In this document: positions 59,152 through 64,000 of the stretch, one piece after another
Layout: the number at the start of each line of letters is the position of its first letter
Position numbering within the stretch: position 1 is the stretch's first letter
Source: an uncultured Clostridium sp.
Lineage (GTDB): Bacteria > Bacillota > Clostridia > TANB77 > CAG-508
Direction of reading: 5' to 3'
DNA length: 64,000 bases
Assembly (NCBI GenBank): GCA_900557195.1
Contig: USRT01000003.1
Location: 1 to 64,000 of the forward strand
Notes under the pieces: model-generated
Seen by the model: only the letters and a program-made list of their open reading frames with translations
The model's database searches: none
Told to the model about the DNA's origin: nothing
Program-made: the position numbers and the translations under genes

Positions 59152-59322
59152 ATGGATACAAATCAAAAAATTAATTGTACAGTGGAAAGCTGTAAATTTA
59201 ACAATCAAGAGAAACAAAAATGTGAATTAAAACAAATTATAGTAACACCAACAAATAATTGTAATACTAAGAATTGTGATGAATCTATGTGTGGTAGTTA
59301 TGAAAATGATAATTTATATTAA
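59152..59322 (+). CDS. DUF1540 small Cys-rich protein
   Basis: The 56-residue protein contains INCTVESCKFN and later CNTKNCDESMCGSYEND, the cysteine pattern of DUF1540 (single-domain forms), which probably binds a metal. AAGGTGA precedes ATG 59152, and the in-frame upstream part (from 59080) lacks such a site. Function unknown. Confidence 0.85.
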   Translation: MDTNQKINCTVESCKFNNQEKQKCELKQIIVTPTNNCNTKNCDESMCGSYENDNLY

Positions 59323-59658
59323 TGTAGGTATGTTATATTAATGATAGATAGGTAAGTTGTTATGTAATGCTTACTATACAATAAATATTATTATGATAAT
59401 CTTTATTGTAGTACAGTAATATATATTCAGAAAGAGAGTATGAAAATTTAAAATATATTATTAATAAAGATAGGATAATAAATTCCTATCTTTTATTAAT
59501 AATCACATTTTAAATTAGATATAAATTTAGTTACCATTGAGATTAAAGTTTTAAGTTATTATATAAATAATATATTGACTTTATTAATAAATAGCAATAA
59601 AATATGCTTAGTTTAATAAAACTAACTATTCAAGGTAAAAGTTAAAGGAGGAAATTTT
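59323..59658. other. intergenic region before fba
   Basis: AATTCCTATC-type and GATAGGAATT-type sequences form a hairpin at about 59468-59500 (AAGATAGGA.../...TCCTATCTT with TTATTAAT flanks), a possible terminator. No gene was supported. AAAGGAGG before 59659 serves fba. Confidence 0.5.
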
Positions 59659-60588
59659 ATGCCATTAGTAACAACTAAGGAAATGTTTGAAAAATCAATG
59701 AAAGAGAAATTTGCTATAGGAGCATTTAATGTAAATAATATGGAAATTATACAAGGAATTGTAGATGCAGCTGCAGAAGAAAATTCACCTGTAATACTTC
59801 AAGCATCACATGGAGCAATAAAATATGCTAGAGTTCCATACTTAAGAAAGATGATAGAAGCAGCATTAGAGGAACATGATATTCCGATTGCACTTCATTT
59901 AGATCATGGACCAGATTTTGAGACATGTAAAATGTGTATAGATAATGGTTTCACATCTGTTATGATAGATGGTTCTAAATATGATTTTGAAGAAAATGTA
60001 GCTTTAACTAAAAAAGTAGTAGATTATGCACATAGTAAGGGTGTTGTTGTAGAAGCAGAACTTGGAAAATTAGCAGGAATAGAAGATGATGTTAATGTAT
60101 CTGAAGCAGACGCTATGTATACAGATCCTGAGCAAGCAAAAGAATTTGTAGAAAGAACAGGATGTGATTCTTTAGCAATTGCTATAGGAACAAGTCATGG
60201 TGCATATAAATTTAAAGGTGAAGCAAAACTAAGATTTGATATATTAGCCAAAATAAAAGAATTAATTCCAAACACTCCAATAGTATTACATGGTGCATCT
60301 ACTGTTATACCAGAGTTAGTAGAGACATGTAATAAATATGGTGGAGATATCCCAGGAGCCAAAGGTGTTCCAGATGAAATGTTACATGAAGCAAGTTTAT
60401 CAGGTGTATCTAAAATAAATGTGGATACAGATTTAAGACTTGCTATGACTTCAGAAATTAGAAAAGTATTTGCTGAAGAGCCAAGCGTATTTGATCCTAG
60501 AAAATATTTGACACCAGCAAGAGAATCTATAAAAAACACTGTTAAACATAAAATAAAAGATGTATTTGGTTCAAATAATAAAATTTAA
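59659..60588 (+). CDS. fba: class II fructose-bisphosphate aldolase
   Basis: The 309-residue enzyme cleaves fructose-1,6-bisphosphate in glycolysis. GAFNVNNMEIIQGI at the start, IALHLDHGPDFE near residue 77 (zinc His and Asp), VEAELGKLAG near 133, IGTSHGAYKF near 178 and VLHGAS near 209 are the expected class II motifs. AAAGGAGG lies nine bases before ATG 59659. A terminator follows. No in-frame CGG. Confidence 0.96.
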   Translation: MPLVTTKEMFEKSMKEKFAIGAFNVNNMEIIQGIVDAAAEENSPVILQASHGAIKYARVPYLRKMIEAALEEHDIPIALHLDHGPDFETCKMCIDNGFTSVMIDGSKYDFEENVALTKKVVDYAHSKGVVVEAELGKLAGIEDDVNVSEADAMYTDPEQAKEFVERTGCDSLAIAIGTSHGAYKFKGEAKLRFDILAKIKELIPNTPIVLHGASTVIPELVETCNKYGGDIPGAKGVPDEMLHEASLSGVSKINVDTDLRLAMTSEIRKVFAEEPSVFDPRKYLTPARESIKNTVKHKIKDVFGSNNKI

Positions 60589-60614
60589 GTATGAATTAAT
60601 ATTTTAAAAACGAA

Positions 60615-60660
60615 AAACGGACTTTAAATAGAAAGATTTTAATTAAAGTCTGTTTTTTAT
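60615..60660 (+). terminator. terminator after fba
   Basis: AAACGGACTTTAA pairs with TTAAAGTCTGTTT, then TTTATT. Confidence 0.88.
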
Positions 60661-60700
60661 TAAAATATTAAATTATGATAATTAGAATGGAAGATGATTA

Positions 60701-61705
60701 ATGCTATTAAGTAAAGAAGAATATATAACAAAATTAGCTATAATATGGGGAGCAAGTTTAGATAATATTGATCTTATTAAATCAATTCATAGAGAGAGTT
60801 TTGAAAACATGTATCAAGAATATTTAAAAATCAATGGAAATACACAAAAAATTACAGGAGTTGTAAATTTAGATGAGATTAAATATCTTAAATCAAACCA
60901 AAGATTTGATTCAAAAGACGCATCTTTTGCAAGTGATTGGCTAATATTACCAGATTTAAAAAGAATACTAATTAAAAATATATTAACAGATAAATATTCA
61001 AGTAAATCAAAATTTTATTGTTTATGTAATAATTTGGTTATTCCTAGAATATGTAAGAGTTTACACTTAGAAAGTGCTAATTATTTTTTAGCACAAAAAG
61101 ATGATAAGCAAGGTATATATATTGTAACACCTGATTTTTTAGAAGAAGGAGAAGAATTAAAAACAGGGCAAGACATAAGTAGACAGATGCATATATTTGG
61201 CTTGTCAAATACTACTGAAGATAATATAGATATTTCTGAAAGATTTGTGAATTTTAATAGTGGTAGAGAAGAAGAATGTGAATCAATAAAGCAAGAACTT
61301 ATAAAACAAACTGTGTTTTGGTATATAATAAAAAATCTAGATCAAAGTAAACGTAATTGGGCAATTAGAAATGGAAAGAAAGGTATAAGATTTGCACCAA
61401 ATTATGATTATGATTTTTGTCTAGATGCAGTTGAGGATGGGGCAGAGTATACAAGAGTTAATGATGAAAATATAGAAAAAATTGTGAATAAATATAAAGA
61501 ATTGCCATGGTTTAGAAAATGGCTTGAAGAATCTGTACTTAAATTAGATGTACAAGCTTGCTTTTCAGGTGGAAAGAAATTACTTCCTAGTAAATACGCA
61601 TCAATGTATGATGAATATACAGAAAATTCAGCTAATATTATGAGGAATAGGATTAATAGAATACAAGAAATATATGTGGAAGTACCAATCGAACCAGATA
61701 TATGA
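60701..61705 (+). CDS. HipA-like kinase-fold protein, degenerate
   Basis: The 334-residue protein resembles the C-terminal kinase half of HipA proteins. NLDQSKRNWAIRN near residues 213-225 corresponds to the catalytic N.DxHxKN loop (Asp kept, His replaced by Ser), and GIRFAPNYDYDF to the LAPxYD metal-binding motif. The N-terminal half and glycine loop are not evident, and no HipB partner lies beside it. Activity is uncertain. The ribosome site before ATG 60701 is weak (GGAAG). Confidence 0.6.
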   Translation: MLLSKEEYITKLAIIWGASLDNIDLIKSIHRESFENMYQEYLKINGNTQKITGVVNLDEIKYLKSNQRFDSKDASFASDWLILPDLKRILIKNILTDKYSSKSKFYCLCNNLVIPRICKSLHLESANYFLAQKDDKQGIYIVTPDFLEEGEELKTGQDISRQMHIFGLSNTTEDNIDISERFVNFNSGREEECESIKQELIKQTVFWYIIKNLDQSKRNWAIRNGKKGIRFAPNYDYDFCLDAVEDGAEYTRVNDENIEKIVNKYKELPWFRKWLEESVLKLDVQACFSGGKKLLPSKYASMYDEYTENSANIMRNRINRIQEIYVEVPIEPDI

Positions 61706-61715
61706 AATTATAAAA

Positions 61716-61747
61716 AAGACCCAAAATTATTTTGGGTCTTAAAAGTT
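61716..61747. terminator. bidirectional terminator
   Basis: AAGACCCAAAAT pairs with ATTTTGGGTCTT, with A and T runs outside, between convergent genes. Confidence 0.9.
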
Positions 61748-61752
61748 TTTAA

Positions 61753-62212
61753 TTATCTAAATAAAGATTGTTTCATAGCACTTCTAATCTTCATTTCAGC
61801 ATCTTTTTTTGCAATGTCTTCACGTTTATCATATAATTTTTTTCCTTTTCCAATACCTAGTTCTAATTTAACTAAACTTCCTTTAAAATATAAACAAATA
61901 GGAACTAAGGTATAGCCTTTTTGATTAATAAGACCGAATTAGTTTGTTTATTTCTCTTCTATTTAAAAGTAATTTTCTTTCTCTTAAAGGGTCTTTATTA
62001 AAGATATTTCCATGTTCATATGGACTTATATGCATAGAATATACTAAAACTTCACCATCTTTAGTAATAGATGCATAACTATCTTTTAAATTTACTTTCC
62101 CAGCTCTAATAGATTTTATTTCAGTTCCTGTAAGTACAATACCCGCTTCTAATGTATCTATTATATTATAATTATGTTTGGCAGTAGGATTTTTTGCAAT
62201 TAATTTATTCAT
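61753..62212 (-). CDS. smpB: SsrA-binding protein with CGGT +1 site
   Basis: Skipping the C at 61936 (ATT-C-GGT, Gly93) extends the frame to a stop at 61753 and gives 152 residues, the standard size. SmpB delivers tmRNA to stalled ribosomes. The first part has NPTAKHNYNIIDTLEAGIVLTGTEIKSIRAGKVNLKDSY, and the restored part has GLINQKGYTLVPICLYFK and the C-terminal KRE-DIAKKDAEMKIRSAM tail that fills the mRNA channel. The protein that rescues stalled ribosomes thus itself depends on the shift. Confidence 0.95.
61933..61936 (-). other. CGG +1 frameshift site 20 (CGGT, Gly93 of SmpB)
   Basis: On the minus strand CTA ATT [C] GGT CTT, giving INKLIGLINQKGYTLVP. Confidence 0.94.
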
Positions 62213-62535
62213 AATATTAAACCTCTTAAAAAAATAATTGTTAATATTATATCATGGAAAGATAAATAATGAAATACTAATATTATTTTTTTATAAACAT
62301 TCTTCTATCACTAGTTATATATTAATAAGTCTGAACAATAAAATATTGTAATTAAAAGTATGTATTAAAATCCAATATATAATATTTTTAATTTTATTTA
62401 ACTTACAATTTATATTTAGAAATTATTAAAAAATATAAATTGTAGTTTTTACATTATTAGCTAAACAAATTAAAGATAGTATATATTGAATTTTTTAGAT
62501 TTTCTATATTATGCTAAACAAAATGAATAATTTAA
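62213..62535. other. intergenic region, nothing recognised
   Basis: About 320 bases of very AT-rich DNA between two minus-strand genes. No gene or clear terminator could be supported. Confidence 0.4.
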
Positions 62536-62992
62536 CTATTCATCATCGTGATTATTATAACTACTTTGTCTTGTAGAATAATACCAGATTAAAGCAATTA
62601 TAGCTAAAACAACGATACCTACAACTATCCAAGTCCAAGCATTATTTCCCATATTACCTAAAAAACCACCGAGTGGCAGCATCCGCAGATGTTCTAGTAG
62701 CTGTGTAACTATCATTTGTTCTAGTATTCATATTTCCAGCATTTTTATCTCTATTCATATCTTTATTCATATCATTTACAGTATTTTCTGTAGCATTTCC
62801 TACAGTGTTAATACCTGTTCTAACTGCACCAGTAGCATCTTTTGCAGCATCTTCCACAACATTTTCAGCACCACCAACAACATTTCTTACATCATTTGCT
62901 GCATTGTTCATTTGATTTGCAAATACAAAAGAAAATGAAAATAGAAAACAAATTGATAATATTAAAGTTAATGATATTACTAGTTTTTTCAT
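62536..62992 (-). CDS. small secreted or membrane protein with CGGT +1 site
   Basis: Skipping the C at 62671 (ACT-C-GGT, Gly108) gives 151 residues. The product has a signal-like N-terminal helix (KKLVISLTLILSICFLFSFS), an Asn/Asp/Ala-rich middle with imperfect repeats (NAANDVRNVVGGAENVVEDAA), and after the shift GGFLGNMGNNAWTWIVVGIVVLAIIALIWYY, a C-terminal TM helix followed by RQSSYNNHDDE. The unshifted frame lacks the membrane anchor. AGGAGGT on the minus strand precedes ATG 62992. No family recognised. Confidence 0.75.
62668..62671 (-). other. CGG +1 frameshift site 21 (CGGT, Gly108 of membrane protein)
   Basis: On the minus strand GCC ACT [C] GGT GGT, leading into a clear TM helix. Confidence 0.85.
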
Positions 62993-63074
62993 AATAACCT
63001 CCTTATAAATTTACAACTTAAAAAAAATCAAGTTCAATATTAGTATTAATTTAAAAATGCAAAATATACATAAA

Positions 63075-63110
63075 AAAAAACTCTATTTTGTCAAAAAATA
63101 GAGTTTTTAG
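63075..63110. terminator. bidirectional terminator
   Basis: AAAACTCTATTTT pairs with AAAATAGAGTTTT, with A and T runs outside. Confidence 0.85.
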
Positions 63111-63124
63111 AAATATATAGAAAA

Positions 63125-63385
63125 TTATCTTAAACGTATTAAAATTGCAATAGCTAAAAAAATAATAACAACACCAACTGTAATTAATAAAATATTTAAA
63201 ATATTTGTAAGTCCAAGACCAGATTCTGGAATGCTATCTAAAGTAGTTACTGTTGTAGTTGATTGTGAACTAGAAGTTGTACTACTAGTAGTTGTATTTG
63301 ATGAAGTATTAGTAGCCAAAACGCTATTTATACAAAAACATAATAATATAAAAATTATTAAAATTATTTTAAAAAATTTTGACAT
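63125..63385 (-). CDS. small secreted Ser/Thr-rich protein with C-terminal TM
   Basis: The 86-residue protein has a signal peptide (residues 1-24), a 30-residue Ser/Thr-rich stretch, then IPESGLGLTNILNILLITVG... and RLR at the end. The order PESG, hydrophobic helix, basic tail resembles a sortase sorting signal, though not the classic LPxTG. It could instead be a simple membrane anchor. Divergent from the metallophosphoesterase gene. Confidence 0.6.
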   Translation of the reverse strand: MSKFFKIILIIFILLCFCINSVLATNTSSNTTTSSTTSSSQSTTTVTTLDSIPESGLGLTNILNILLITVGVVIIFLAIAILIRLR

Positions 63386-63682
63386 TTTTTTGCCCTCCTA
63401 AATCCATAAACTAATGAATAGTCTTTTATCTATAGTATGTTAATATAATATCATAATAAAATATAAAAAGTCTAGTAATTTATGAAAAAACATGAAAAAA
63501 TGTAAAATAAATGTTATTATACTCTTATGAATAACATTTAAATAGATTAGAATATACATAAATAGAAAAATATGTTAAGATAATCATATCACAAAGTGAT
63601 AATAAACTATAATATTTTAATAACAATTCTATAATTAATACAAAATATTAATAAAAAATTAAATAGCAGGAGGATTAATAAA

Positions 63683-64000
63683 TTGAGATTTGCTGTATTT
63701 AGTGATATACATGGAAATATTTTTGCATTAGAGAAATGTATGGAATATATCGAGAAAAACAATATAGATGCCATTATATGGTGTGGAGATTATATTACAG
63801 ATATTCCAAAGTCACATGAAGTAATTAATTATATAAAAAAAATAAATGAAAAATATATTAATTATATGATAAGAGGAAATAGAGAAAATTATATTATAGA
63901 ATATCATAAATCTAAAAATAAAGATTGGAATATAGATAGTAGAAAAGGTGCTTTATTATGCACATATAATGAATTAAGTAATGATGATATAGAATTTATT
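63683..64000 (+). CDS. metallophosphoesterase, start only
   Basis: CAGGAGGA lies nine bases before TTG 63683, which opens a frame still open at the window edge (106 codons seen). FAVFSDIHGNIFAL and IIWCGDYITD, followed by MIRGNREN, are the calcineurin-like phosphoesterase metal motifs, of the YfcE/MJ0936 type. The 3' part is outside the window. Confidence 0.88.
   Translation, partial: MRFAVFSDIHGNIFALEKCMEYIEKNNIDAIIWCGDYITDIPKSHEVINYIKKINEKYINYMIRGNRENYIIEYHKSKNKDWNIDSRKGALLCTYNELSNDDIEFI

Noticed and set aside
3899..62671. CGG simply reassigned from Arg to Gly or another amino acid (sense-codon reassignment)
   Set aside because: Reading CGG as any triplet leaves the wrong frame and an early stop at all 21 sites. 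Only dropping one base restores the proteins.
3899..62671. Sequencing or assembly errors inserting C before GG
   Set aside because: All 21 insertions fall exactly at a codon boundary before a Gly codon, on both strands. None occurs inside Trp, Arg or other NGG codons, and CGG in other phases is undisturbed. A frame-blind error process would not do this. Raw reads are still needed for proof.
3899..62671. Ordinary pseudogene decay
   Set aside because: Downstream segments keep catalytic motifs and full family length, the same base is involved each time, and essential genes (proS, tyrS) are included.

Overview
The window is strongly AT-rich, low-GC Gram-positive DNA. Signs of this are AGGAGG-type ribosome sites, T-box leaders before proS and tyrS, a SAM-I (S-box) leader before metK, U-tract terminators after most units, a LemA/TPM pair and a CotF-like spore-coat pair. 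I infer an uncultured clostridial (Bacillota) gut-type bacterium. No rRNA, tRNA, CRISPR array or prophage was seen.

The main signal is a systematic decoding anomaly. In 14 native genes I find 21 places where the reading frame breaks at an in-frame CGG. In every case, skipping only the C and reading the next three bases as a glycine codon (CGG-N -> GGN) restores the frame and family-typical sequence. Affected genes include essential or conserved ones: PPDK (3 sites), a MacB-type ABC protein (2), TPM/YgcG protein (3), YetF/DUF421 (2), Rsm22 (2), proS, tyrS, smpB, lgt, pepF, cysE, an ABC exporter half, an HD-domain protein and a small membrane protein. I found no native gene in which CGG is read as arginine. 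The trinucleotide CGG in the other two codon phases is common and never breaks a frame. This looks like genome-wide +1 decoding at an unassigned or four-base CGGN codon.

Scattered among these genes are about ten isolated genes with visibly higher GC and different codon use. They usually carry their own terminators: a radical SAM enzyme, a Spo0A C-terminal-domain protein, a histidine phosphatase plus unknown partner, a two-TM protein, a P-loop kinase, an HD protein, a beta-rich unknown, a 35-aa membrane peptide and a dockerin protein. Six of them use CGG in frame as ordinary Arg (8 codons), which is hard to reconcile with obligatory shifting.

Layout: 0.3-5.6 kb radical SAM, inositol phosphatase, GDPD, HD and Ppx-like; 5.7-11.8 kb heterodimeric ABC exporter and a three-gene ABC-2 exporter; 12-14.2 kb acquired genes; 14.5-20 kb STAND ATPase, small membrane protein and MacB-like transporter; 20.4-26.5 kb acquired membrane protein, cysE, YetF, SAM riboswitch-metK, LemA-TPM; 27-34.6 kb DUF4143 ATPase, toxin-antitoxin pair, Rsm22, PepF; 34.9-39.1 kb Nudix, lgt, YwaF-like, acquired kinase, MBL hydrolase; 39.2-45.7 kb acquired HD gene, PPDK, LbH protein, acquired unknown; 46-51.7 kb T-box-proS, PepA, RelQ-like synthetase, IS481 copy; 52-56.4 kb MATE-kinase fusion, dockerin, T-box-tyrS; 56.5-64 kb coat proteins, peroxiredoxin, fba, HipA-like, smpB, small surface proteins, start of a metallophosphoesterase.

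A second unexplained element is a pair of about 190-bp structured sequences, downstream of metK and of tyrS. Each has a perfect 39-bp stem whose sequence differs between copies with matching changes in both arms, around a conserved core. This suggests an undescribed structured RNA.
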